Assembly (NCBI GenBank): GCA_019038735.1
Contig: JAHOYW010000101.1
Coordinates: 1-6,380 of the forward strand
Origin: Victivallales bacterium
Lineage (GTDB): Bacteria > Verrucomicrobiota > Lentisphaeria > Victivallales > Victivallaceae
Reading direction: 5' to 3'
DNA length: 6,380 bases
The notes under the pieces were generated by a model, which ran no database searches, had not been told where the DNA came from, and was given only the letters and a program-made list of their open reading frames with translations. How positions within the stretch are numbered: position 1 is the stretch's first letter; each line of letters begins with the position of its first letter. Positions 1-6,236 of this stretch are shown here, piece after piece. A program made the translations under genes and the position numbers.

Positions 1-1
1 G

Positions 2-898
2 TTAAATATAGACCAGATTGCGGAGGTTTTTCAAAAATCCCGTTCAACAATTAATGAACATATTCTGAATATATACAGCGAAGAAGAGCTTGAAAAAGAT
101 CCTACCATGAGAAAAATCGGAAATTCCGATTTTTCTACAAAACCAACTAATTTTTATAATCTTGATGTCATTATTTCGGTAGGTTACAGGGTGAAATCAC
201 CACAAGGCGTGCATTTTAGGAAATGGGCAACGGCACTTATCAAAGAGTATTTGATAAAAGGCTTTGCAATGAATGATGAACTGCTGAAAGAGGCAGGAGG
301 CGGAAACTATTTTGATGAACTTTTGGCGCGTATTCGTGATATTCGCTCATCCGAAAAAGTCTTTTGGCGGAAGGTTTTGGATGTTTACGCGACAAGCATT
401 GACTACGACCCCAAAACTGAACAATCTATGATGGTATTCAAAACCATACAAAATAAAATGCACTGGGCTACTCACGGAGAAACAGCGGCGGAAACTGTTT
501 ACAAACGAGTGGATTCGTCAAAAGAGTATGTTGGTCTAACGCATTTTAAAGGAGAGATTCCTACAAAAAAAGAAGCCGAAACAGCTAAAAATTATCTTTC
601 AGAAGATGAATTGAATATTTTGAATAGAATGGTAACAGCATATCTTGAAATCGCGGAAATTCAAGCCATAGACCGTACACCAATGTATATGTCGGATTGG
701 ATTAAGCAGTTAGATACTTTTCTTAAAATGACAGGCAAAGAGATATTGCTACATTCAGGAAGTATTAGCCATCAGAAAGCACTGGACAAAGCACATAATG
801 AATACGAAATTTACAAAGAGAAGATAAAGAATAGAATCACACAAGTTGAGAAAGATTTTATCAAGCAGATTGAGAATAAATTAGATAATTATGAATAA
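2..898 (+). CDS. rhuM: RhuM-family protein, 5'-truncated by the window edge
   Basis: The frame is open from base 2, well upstream of the first in-window ATG at 107. The 35 residues encoded before that ATG read as a helix-turn-helix (IDQIAEVFQKSRSTINEHI), which belongs to the family's N-terminus, so 107 is not the true start. Visible length is 298 residues; RhuM proteins are usually about 330-345, so roughly 30-45 are missing. Family signatures seen, numbered from the first visible codon: KPTNFYNLDVIISVGYRVKS at about 47-66, FRKWAT just after it, NYFDELLARIRDIRSSEK and YATSIDYDP in the middle, then HGETAAE, GLTHFKG and PMYMSDWIKQLDTFL. The C-terminus is charged and helical. RhuM was named from Salmonella pathogenicity island 3; its biochemical role is unknown, and relatives often lie near restriction-modification or other island genes. 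The HTH suggests nucleic-acid binding (inference). The stop codon overlaps the recD start in TAATG. Family assignment is firm; function is not. Confidence 0.9.
   Translation, partial: LNIDQIAEVFQKSRSTINEHILNIYSEEELEKDPTMRKIGNSDFSTKPTNFYNLDVIISVGYRVKSPQGVHFRKWATALIKEYLIKGFAMNDELLKEAGGGNYFDELLARIRDIRSSEKVFWRKVLDVYATSIDYDPKTEQSMMVFKTIQNKMHWATHGETAAETVYKRVDSSKEYVGLTHFKGEIPTKKEAETAKNYLSEDELNILNRMVTAYLEIAEIQAIDRTPMYMSDWIKQLDTFLKMTGKEILLHSGSISHQKALDKAHNEYEIYKEKIKNRITQVEKDFIKQIENKLDNYE
111..135. repeat. Perfect 12-bp inverted repeat with one central base, inside rhuM
   Basis: GAAAAATCGGAA at 111-122 and its exact reverse complement TTCCGATTTTTC at 124-135 flank a single A at 123. As RNA it could form an 11-bp hairpin with a three-base loop. 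It lies in the segment linking the HTH to the RhuM core and encodes part of RKIGNSDFST, a stretch conserved in relatives, so protein constraint may explain it. It could instead be an operator or a hairpin affecting translation. The repeat is seen directly; any function is unproven. Confidence 0.6.
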
Positions 899-2781
899 TG
901 ACTGAAAAAATACTTATAGAAGAACTTAGAGAACTTGATGCAAAGCTGTTTTCAGCTTTGGATCTGAGCTTTGCTTCATTTGTCTGCCGGGCTGCCGGTG
1001 AAGAGGATAATTATTCATTATTTCTGGCGGCGGCGCTGGTCAGCAACGCTTCAGTTAAACGTAAATATACTTGTCTTGATATTAAAGAATTAAGCGGCAG
1101 CCTCAATGATTATTTTAGTGATTTAAACGACTTTGAAACAAAAACGGATGAAATCAGAAAAAGTCTGCAAAAATTCCCGATCCCTGAGAACTGGCGTGAA
1201 AATCTGCGTTCTCTCACAAAGGCGGTGTCGATACCCATTATGGGTGAAGTTGAGTTTGTACCACTGGTTTTGGATGAATCATTGCTCTATGTTTATCGGG
1301 ATTGGATTTGTGAACAGGGCTTGGCTAAAGCCATTTTGCAACGTTGTGAGCTTGAAAATGAACTTGGGGAATCTGAGATAAGCGGAATCTCAAACTATTT
1401 CAAGCCGATGACGGAGGATAAACCTGATTGGCAACAGATAGCTGTTCTCGCGGCTTCTCGGCAAAATTTGACTGTAGTTAGCGGTGCTCCGGGAACCGGA
1501 AAAACCACGGTCGCCGCCGCTGTCAGTGCGATGTTCCTAGAACAAAATCCTGATACTAAAATAACTTTGTGTGCTCCGACCGGTAAGGCTCAGGCACGCC
1601 TACAGGAATCTATTATGGCTCAGATTCCCAATTTGAATTGCACGGAAACGACCAAGGAACGCCTGCAAAACTTAGCTATCGCGACGATTCATCGTTTATT
1701 GGGTGGACGTCCGGGCACGCCTCGTTTTCGCTATAATCGAAATCACAAATTAGTTTTGGATGTGCTGATCGTCGATGAAGCCTCAATGATTTCTCAAAGT
1801 TTGATGAAGGCATTATTTGAGGCGATACCGTCCAGTGCCAAGCTCATAATGCTTGGAGATATGCAGCAGTTGGCATCAGTGGAATCCGGTATGGTTTTAA
1901 GAGATTTCTGTCTGGCGGCTAAAGAGAATGATATTTTGTCTGGAAACGTGATTGAATTGAAAGAAAATCATCGTTTTGCTTCTGATCGGGGACTGGGCTT
2001 GACTACAGCGGAAATCCGCGCATTACCCGAAAAACCTTCCCTTGTTGACGCGGAAAAAATCGTTGACGAAATGCGTGCGGATGCCAGCGGAGAAATTGAT
2101 TTACAGGAACTGCCGCCCTGGTTGAAACATGAATTTAAAGAAAAAATTAATTCTTATTTGGAAAAGGTGATTGTTGACTTTGAGGGTGTAGAAACAGCAT
2201 ATTTGAGTTTTAGAAATGAAAAAAATGTTATGCGAGCTTATGAATTATTCAATAAATTCCGGGTTATCTGTGTATATCGCAGCGGTTTATATGGTTCGGA
2301 AGTGATTAATAATATAATCGAACAATTAGTTATGCCGCAAACGACAAGCAATCGGCAATCCTTTTATCATGGCAAACCGATTATCATTAATGAAAATAAT
2401 TACGCGATGGATCTTTTTAATGGCGATACCGGGATTGTTTGGACTGATGAAAAGGGCTGTTTAAAAGCCTTTTTCCCAAGTTCTGATATTAACAAACAAG
2501 ATTTTAGAAGTTTTGATCTAAACTTATTACCGGCATTCAGTTCAGCCTACGCTATAACGGTTCACAAGGCGCAAGGTTCAGGTTTTCAACAAGTTCTGAT
2601 TATAACTCCGTCGGAGCTGTCGCCTTTGATGACACGTGAAATGATTTATACAGCCTTGAGCCGAGCTGAAAAACGGGCAGTTTTATGGACAAATACAAAA
2701 ATCTTATCCGAAGCATTGCAAAGCCTGACAAAACGACATTCAAATCTACGCGATTGCCTTAGCCAAAAACAAAATGTCTAA
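898..2781 (+). CDS. recD: RecD, exodeoxyribonuclease V alpha subunit (SF1B 5'-3' helicase)
   Basis: RecD is the 5'-3' helicase motor of RecBCD, which processes double-strand DNA ends for recombination and degrades foreign linear DNA. At 627 residues the protein is close to E. coli RecD (608). Residues 1-165 match the RecD N-terminal domain, including AGEEDNYSLFLAAALVS. Helicase motifs in order: Walker A SGAPGTGKTT (195-204), motif Ia CAPTGKAQARLQ (225-236), ATIHRLLGG (262-270), Walker B VDEAS (292-296), GDMQQLASVESG (320-331), ENHRF (356-360), FNGDTGIV (507-514), TVHKAQGSGF (554-563) and YTALSRAEKR (584-593). All expected catalytic residues are present, so it should be active. The ATG shares its A with the rhuM TAA and has no strong Shine-Dalgarno sequence, which suggests reinitiation after rhuM. 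The N-terminus aligns with the family at this start. recB and recC are not in the window; the fused rhuM neighbour is unusual. Ordinary RecD is favoured over RecD2 because the long RecD2 N-terminal extension is absent. Confidence 0.95.
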   Translation: MTEKILIEELRELDAKLFSALDLSFASFVCRAAGEEDNYSLFLAAALVSNASVKRKYTCLDIKELSGSLNDYFSDLNDFETKTDEIRKSLQKFPIPENWRENLRSLTKAVSIPIMGEVEFVPLVLDESLLYVYRDWICEQGLAKAILQRCELENELGESEISGISNYFKPMTEDKPDWQQIAVLAASRQNLTVVSGAPGTGKTTVAAAVSAMFLEQNPDTKITLCAPTGKAQARLQESIMAQIPNLNCTETTKERLQNLAIATIHRLLGGRPGTPRFRYNRNHKLVLDVLIVDEASMISQSLMKALFEAIPSSAKLIMLGDMQQLASVESGMVLRDFCLAAKENDILSGNVIELKENHRFASDRGLGLTTAEIRALPEKPSLVDAEKIVDEMRADASGEIDLQELPPWLKHEFKEKINSYLEKVIVDFEGVETAYLSFRNEKNVMRAYELFNKFRVICVYRSGLYGSEVINNIIEQLVMPQTTSNRQSFYHGKPIIINENNYAMDLFNGDTGIVWTDEKGCLKAFFPSSDINKQDFRSFDLNLLPAFSSAYAITVHKAQGSGFQQVLIITPSELSPLMTREMIYTALSRAEKRAVLWTNTKILSEALQSLTKRHSNLRDCLSQKQNV

Positions 2782-2788
2782 AATAAAC

Positions 2789-2817
2789 TTGCACTTTGAC
2801 ATTGACTGGATTAGATT
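2789..2817 (+). promoter_or_regulatory. Candidate sigma-70 promoter for the lipoprotein operon
   Basis: TTGCAC at 2789-2794 and TAGATT at 2812-2817 are separated by exactly 17 bases. Two further -35-like hexamers overlap the spacer: a perfect TTGACA at 2796-2801 and TTGACT at 2802-2807, neither with a good -10 at the ideal distance. The site lies in the only sizeable gap between recD and the next gene, where a new transcript would be expected. Transcription would start about 45 bases before the lipoprotein ATG. Motif match only. Confidence 0.35.
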
Positions 2818-2869
2818 ATTTTCATATCGAGTTTTTTAGATAAAAAATATAATAATTAGGAGAAGTATT

Positions 2870-3976
2870 ATGAGAAATGCGTTAACTGTTTTAATTGCTA
2901 TCCCGCTCGTCGCCGTCATCTACGGATGCGCCAATACCGGAACATTGACAGAAATGGCTAGAATTCAAGAGCAACATGCCGCCAAGATTCAAAAAATTAC
3001 TAAGTTGCTTGAACAACAAAAGCAGACTAAAGGCATAACGGAAGTCAATACTAAGAAAAAAATGATTGATGCAGCCTTGCTGCTGGCAAAAGACGGCAGA
3101 GGAAATGTTAGTTATCAGGCAATAACTATTCTAGGATATTTAGGAGGTGAAAAAGCTGAAAGTGCCTTGCTTAAAATGCTTGGCGACGGCTCGTACAACA
3201 GAAATTCATCCTATATTATAAATGCTTTGGTAGCAATGCGCAGCAACAAACTGCGCCCTGTGATAATCAAACTTCTGAAGAGCGGAAACTCTCAAGACAT
3301 AAATGCGGCAATGAACGCGATTAATAATCGTTCATTGAATATTTTGAAGAAATCAGACATGCCATTAATTATTGAGATTTTAAATGATATGTCCGGTAAC
3401 TACAATAATCGTTATAACCGCAATAATATGCTTAAAGTAGTTTGCCGCCTGGATCAGGATAGCGGGGTGAAATATATCTGCGAAGCACTGGAAACTGCCG
3501 ATATGAATCAACAGAGAGATCTTATTTATATCCCAATGAATAATCAAATAAATTTCAGCACTAAGTCCTGGCTGAAGATAATTAAGGCTTTAGACGAACC
3601 CAATGCTCAGAATCTTAGTGTTTTTCAGGCATTATGTGAAGGTCTTTCCCGCAAGGGAGACTTGCGTTTGATGGATGTCGCCTTAGGCTGGGCGGAGTTT
3701 GCTCTTGGAAACAACAATTTTAGAAACTCTTATATCAACTTGTTAAACCGCATGCGTGATCCGAAATCAGCAAAGATTTTTCTTGATTTATGTTTGAATA
3801 ACAAGTCGAGAAATAATCATTACAGAAATTATTTGAATAACTTTCCAGGCATTATTCTAAAGAATGGCAAATATCAGTTGGTGGGCGATAAGGCAATGAA
3901 AAAACTCCTCAAAAAACGCGCTAAAACCATTGCCAGACTTAATGCGCGGGATGAGAGAAGAGCCGTAAAAAAATAA
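2870..3976 (+). CDS. HEAT-like repeat lipoprotein of unknown function
   Basis: I do not recognise a named family. The N-terminus is a lipoprotein signal peptide: a short basic start (MRN), a hydrophobic stretch, and a lipobox IYGC ending at Cys20, the predicted lipidated residue. Tyr at -2 is less usual. Residue +2 is Ala and not Asp, so outer-membrane sorting is plausible in a Gram-negative cell. Residues about 27-55 are polar and helical (QEQHAAKIQKITKLLEQQ), a likely short coiled coil. Residues about 62-310 are paired amphipathic helices of HEAT/ARM type, clearest at about 65-135 (ALLLAKDGRGNVSYQAITILGYLG). Asn/Arg/Tyr-rich segments occur near 175-187 and 310-325. The C-terminal 27 residues are strongly basic. 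An AGGAG at 2858-2862, seven bases before the ATG, fixes the start. Only 21 bases separate it from the next gene, so they are probably co-transcribed. HEAT-like repeats usually mediate protein contacts, so a periplasmic or envelope scaffold is likely (inference). Confidence 0.8.
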   Translation: MRNALTVLIAIPLVAVIYGCANTGTLTEMARIQEQHAAKIQKITKLLEQQKQTKGITEVNTKKKMIDAALLLAKDGRGNVSYQAITILGYLGGEKAESALLKMLGDGSYNRNSSYIINALVAMRSNKLRPVIIKLLKSGNSQDINAAMNAINNRSLNILKKSDMPLIIEILNDMSGNYNNRYNRNNMLKVVCRLDQDSGVKYICEALETADMNQQRDLIYIPMNNQINFSTKSWLKIIKALDEPNAQNLSVFQALCEGLSRKGDLRLMDVALGWAEFALGNNNFRNSYINLLNRMRDPKSAKIFLDLCLNNKSRNNHYRNYLNNFPGIILKNGKYQLVGDKAMKKLLKKRAKTIARLNARDERRAVKK

Positions 3977-3997
3977 AAATAGCACTAAGGATACTGT

Positions 3998-4810
3998 ATG
4001 CTTAAGGTACTTAAAGAACGGATTTTAGCGGCGACGAAGGATTTAACAGCGGAAGATATGCGTATCGAAGGATCGTGGCTGCTTAATTTGAATTACCAGC
4101 CCTTTATTGGTGAAAGACTGTTTGAATATGATGTTGCTTTGGTGCAGCTAAAGGCGACCGGCGCGGCATACAGTGCTTATGGGAGTCTTGATAAATCTGA
4201 ACTTAATTCACTTGTCGGTAATGACGCGAGGAAAATTGTTACGGACGAATATTCTCCGGTAAATATTGCTTTGCTGGACGCTATGTTTGCTTCATTATCT
4301 CCTAAGGCTGACGAAGAATTTTTGATTTCCGGTGATGACAAAGCCGGTCAGCGGGCAGATATAATTTGCAATGAAGTTCAAAATATGAGCCGGAAAAAGC
4401 TTATTCCTGAACGCCCCAAAGTTGTTAATGTTGGAGCTATTGGTTGCATAATCGAGAAACTTAGCAACAAGGATATGATTGTTACGGCGACTGATTTAGA
4501 CGAAAGCATCATTGACAAAGAACTTTGCGGGGTAAAAATTGCGGACGGAGCTTTGCATACTGAAAGGCTTGTTGCGGAAGCTGACCTCGCCGTCATTACC
4601 GGAATGACTATCAGTAACGGTTCTTTGCCTGAGTTAATCAATATAGCCAGAGAAAACAACACTAAAATAATGATGCTTGCTGAAACCGGAGCCGGCTTTG
4701 GACGAGCTTATTGCGATTTGTTTGAAATTGATGTTGTTATTTCTGAACCATATCCTTTTTATATCTTCAAATGTTACTCTGAAATAAAGATTTACCGCAA
4801 AGGGAAATAA
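3998..4810 (+). CDS. DUF4213/DUF364 protein, putative heavy-metal chelation family
   Basis: This 270-residue protein has no signal peptide or membrane segment, so it should be cytosolic. Residues about 1-110 look like the DUF4213 domain, ending with SPVNIALLDAMFASL. Residues about 140-265 match DUF364: a Rossmann-like glycine segment NVGAIGCIIEKL (144-155), the signature ITGMTISNGSLPELI (200-214), then AETGAGFGRAYCDLF (228-242) and a final beta-rich end. A solved family member combines an enolase-N-like domain with a Rossmann-like domain, and its authors proposed a role in heavy-metal chelation; no reaction has been proved. TAAGGA at 3986-3991, six bases before the ATG, is a good ribosome binding site. 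The stop overlaps the next gene's ATG (TAATG, 4808-4812), indicating translational coupling to the PLP decarboxylase. The N-terminal domain call is weaker than the DUF364 call. A minus-strand open frame over 4378-4662 is a shadow. Confidence 0.8.
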   Translation: MLKVLKERILAATKDLTAEDMRIEGSWLLNLNYQPFIGERLFEYDVALVQLKATGAAYSAYGSLDKSELNSLVGNDARKIVTDEYSPVNIALLDAMFASLSPKADEEFLISGDDKAGQRADIICNEVQNMSRKKLIPERPKVVNVGAIGCIIEKLSNKDMIVTATDLDESIIDKELCGVKIADGALHTERLVAEADLAVITGMTISNGSLPELINIARENNTKIMMLAETGAGFGRAYCDLFEIDVVISEPYPFYIFKCYSEIKIYRKGK

Positions 4811-6030
4811 TGATACCGGACAAAAAAATATTGAATACTATGGTCGAAGAAATCGGCACGCCCTTTTATGTTTACGACGCTTGCCGGATAAGGGAAAATA
4901 TTCAGAGAATTAAAAACGCTTTTAAAGAAACTATAATTCATTATTCTCTTAAATCCAATCCCTGCTTGGGGGTCTGCAAAATTATTGCAGAAACTGGAAT
5001 AGAAGCGGAAATAGCCTCGCCTTTTGAAGCGAAAATCGCAGTTGAGGCTGGCTTCAAGGCTGACGAAATATTGTATGACGGTCCGGGAAAAACAAGCGAA
5101 AATATCTCTGAAAATTTAGATGTAGGGCTCAGGAGATTTAATATTGAAGCCATGACTGAACTTGAAAGATTGAAAGAAATCACTAATGGCAATACTGATG
5201 ATATAACTTTGTGTTTCAGAGTAAATCCGCTGGAATCGAGTGATTCAGCCGAGAAGATGACCGGCAAGCCCAGTCGTTTCGGGATAGACATCGAAGAGCT
5301 TCCAGCTTGCCTTGATAAAGCAGTAAAAGACGGCTTTAAAATAAACGGTATCCATTTATATCTGGGCAGTCAAATACTTTCTGACGAACAGTTAATTGCC
5401 AACTACCGGGTAGGGCTGAATATTATTGCTGAACATTACAAAAAATTTAGTACAGACAAAAAGATAGACTATATATTCGGTGGTGGTTTCGGGATTCCTT
5501 ATAAAGATGACGATCCCGAAATAAATCCTGAATTTTTAGCGGAAAACTTCAAGAAATCAAGAATTGAATACGGCTTGCAGGATAAAATCATAAGCCGATT
5601 TGAATTAGGGCGTTATATCATCGGAGATGCCGGACGTTATCTGGCTAAAGTCGTTGACATCAAAGTATCAAGAGGAGAAAAATTTATTACTCTTGACGGC
5701 GGAATTAACCATTTTCTAAGATTCGTAATAACTCAGGCAAAACACAGGATATCTTCATTAAATTCAAAATCAACAGATTTAGAACCAGTCGAAATCTGTG
5801 GTCAAACCTGTACTCCTTACGATGTGATATCTATAGCTGATATGCCCAAAGATATGTCAATAGGTGATGTTATAGTCCTAGAAGACGCCGGAGCCTACGG
5901 CTGGTCAATGGGAATACAAAATTTTCTGAGTTTCCCTTCCTGTGCCGAAGTGATATTAGACAAAAACAGTTTTAAAACAGTCCGCCGACAAAGCACCTTC
6001 AAAGACCACATGAACTTGAATGTTTATTAA
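4810..6030 (+). CDS. Fold-type III PLP-dependent decarboxylase, BtrK/exosortase-associated type (LysA-like)
   Basis: This 406-residue enzyme has an alanine-racemase-like TIM barrel followed by a beta domain, as in diaminopimelate (DAP) and ornithine decarboxylases. The PLP lysine is K48 in HYSLKSNP. H182 lies in GIHLYLGSQIL, the phosphate-binding glycines are GGGFG (224-228), ELGR (265-268) replaces the usual EPGR, the catalytic Cys is C334 in CTPYD, and the PLP-contacting Tyr is Y363 in DAGAYG. The set MTGKPSRFGID (150-160), LYLGSQIL, GGGFGIPY, ELGRY and CTPxD typifies the clade holding BtrK (L-glutamyl-ACP decarboxylase of butirosin synthesis) and exosortase-A-associated decarboxylases. True LysA has a Glu after the catalytic Cys, where this protein has Thr335, so DAP is an unlikely substrate. 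The ATG overlaps the DUF364 stop by one base; a GGGA five to six bases upstream may help initiation. No carrier protein lies in the window. Catalytic class is secure; substrate is unknown. Automated tools would probably call it lysA, which I would not adopt. Confidence 0.88.
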   Translation: MIPDKKILNTMVEEIGTPFYVYDACRIRENIQRIKNAFKETIIHYSLKSNPCLGVCKIIAETGIEAEIASPFEAKIAVEAGFKADEILYDGPGKTSENISENLDVGLRRFNIEAMTELERLKEITNGNTDDITLCFRVNPLESSDSAEKMTGKPSRFGIDIEELPACLDKAVKDGFKINGIHLYLGSQILSDEQLIANYRVGLNIIAEHYKKFSTDKKIDYIFGGGFGIPYKDDDPEINPEFLAENFKKSRIEYGLQDKIISRFELGRYIIGDAGRYLAKVVDIKVSRGEKFITLDGGINHFLRFVITQAKHRISSLNSKSTDLEPVEICGQTCTPYDVISIADMPKDMSIGDVIVLEDAGAYGWSMGIQNFLSFPSCAEVILDKNSFKTVRRQSTFKDHMNLNVY

Positions 6031-6059
6031 GTAGTCGTGAGTGCAGCCTGCACCACGAC
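6031..6059 (+). repeat. REP-like hairpin 1 (GTAG head on plus strand)
   Basis: GTAG at 6031-6034 leads into a hairpin: outer stem GTCGTG/CACGAC (6034-6039 with 6054-6059), a single bulged A at 6040, inner stem GTGCA/TGCAC (6041-6045 with 6049-6053) and a GCC loop. A 5' GTAG tetranucleotide next to an imperfect palindrome is the hallmark of REP sequences recognised by RAYT proteins. Confidence 0.72.
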
Positions 6060-6086
6060 CGCTATCTCAAATGTTATAGTCTCTTT

Positions 6087-6116
6087 GTGCCGGAGCAAGG
6101 CTGCTCCTGGCACTAC
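6087..6116 (-). repeat. REP-like hairpin 2 (GTAG head on minus strand)
   Basis: Read on the minus strand, GTAG (complement of 6113-6116) leads into outer stem GTGCC/GGCAC (complement of 6109-6113 with 6087-6091), one bulged A (opposite T6108), inner stem GGAGCA/TGCTCC (complement of 6102-6107 with 6092-6097) and loop GCCT. The architecture is that of hairpin 1, with a different stem sequence. Confidence 0.72.
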
Positions 6117-6142
6117 TTAAAAGTATTTGTAATTATTCTTAT

Positions 6143-6236
6143 CTGAATATCCAATATCCAACAAGGAATGTCCAATTTTCAAGTTTTTTCTTTCCTTCAT
6201 CTGTTGGTTATTCCTTGTTCATTATTGGATATTCAA
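6143..6236. repeat. AT-rich imperfect palindrome, 33-bp arms and 28-base spacer
   Basis: The left arm (6143-6175) matches the reverse complement of the right arm (6204-6236) at 27 of 33 positions. The best runs are TGAATATCCAATA and AACAAGGAAT. The left arm contains a 7-base tandem duplication (AATATCC at 6146-6152 and 6153-6159) that the right arm lacks. The 28-base spacer is pyrimidine-rich on the plus strand. A TTTTT run at 6237-6241 follows the stem, so weak terminator activity is possible, though the stem is AT-rich and the loop large. It resembles intergenic AT-rich repeat families I recall from several bacterial genomes; I cannot confirm that here. Confidence 0.7.

Larger units (their letters stand above)
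6027..6120. repeat. BIME-like element: two inverted REP hairpins in a 9-bp terminal inverted repeat
   Basis: The 94-base element is bounded by TTAAGTAGT (6027-6035) and its exact reverse complement ACTACTTAA (6112-6120). The left end includes the TAA of the decarboxylase gene. Between them lie two GC-rich hairpins in opposite orientation, separated by 27 bases. The outer repeats can pair to give a three-way-junction fold. Paired inverted REPs are the usual form of bacterial interspersed mosaic elements, mobilised by RAYT (TnpA-REP) transposases. Neither hairpin is followed by a T-run, so this is not a standard intrinsic terminator, though it could protect the operon's mRNA 3' end. Confidence 0.75.

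Noticed and set aside
107..109. ATG at 107 as the start of the RhuM-family gene
   Set aside because: The frame is open back to base 2 and the upstream codons encode the family's helix-turn-helix, so the true start lies before the window.
1133..1381. 82-residue plus-strand frame inside recD
   Set aside because: It lies wholly within the firmly identified recD frame and resembles no family; it is a shadow.
2450..2475. Terminator-like stem with T-run inside recD
   Set aside because: The stem is short and imperfect and lies in conserved coding sequence between helicase motifs.
2848..2853. Perfect TATAAT upstream of the lipoprotein gene
   Set aside because: There is no -35 at a suitable distance, and transcription from it would start at about the Shine-Dalgarno sequence, leaving almost no leader.
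4378..5291. Minus-strand frames at 4378-4662 and 4941-5291
   Set aside because: Both are antisense to well-supported genes and have low-complexity, Ser/Leu/Ile-rich translations typical of shadow frames.
6034..6113. Hairpins as Rho-independent terminators
   Set aside because: Neither GC-rich hairpin is followed by a T-run; the bulged stems and GTAG heads fit REP sequences better.
6143..6236. Integron attC site
   Set aside because: ATCCAAC (6156-6162) fits the R' core RYYYAAC, but no matching GTTRRRY core is present at the other end and no cassette gene or integrase is seen.
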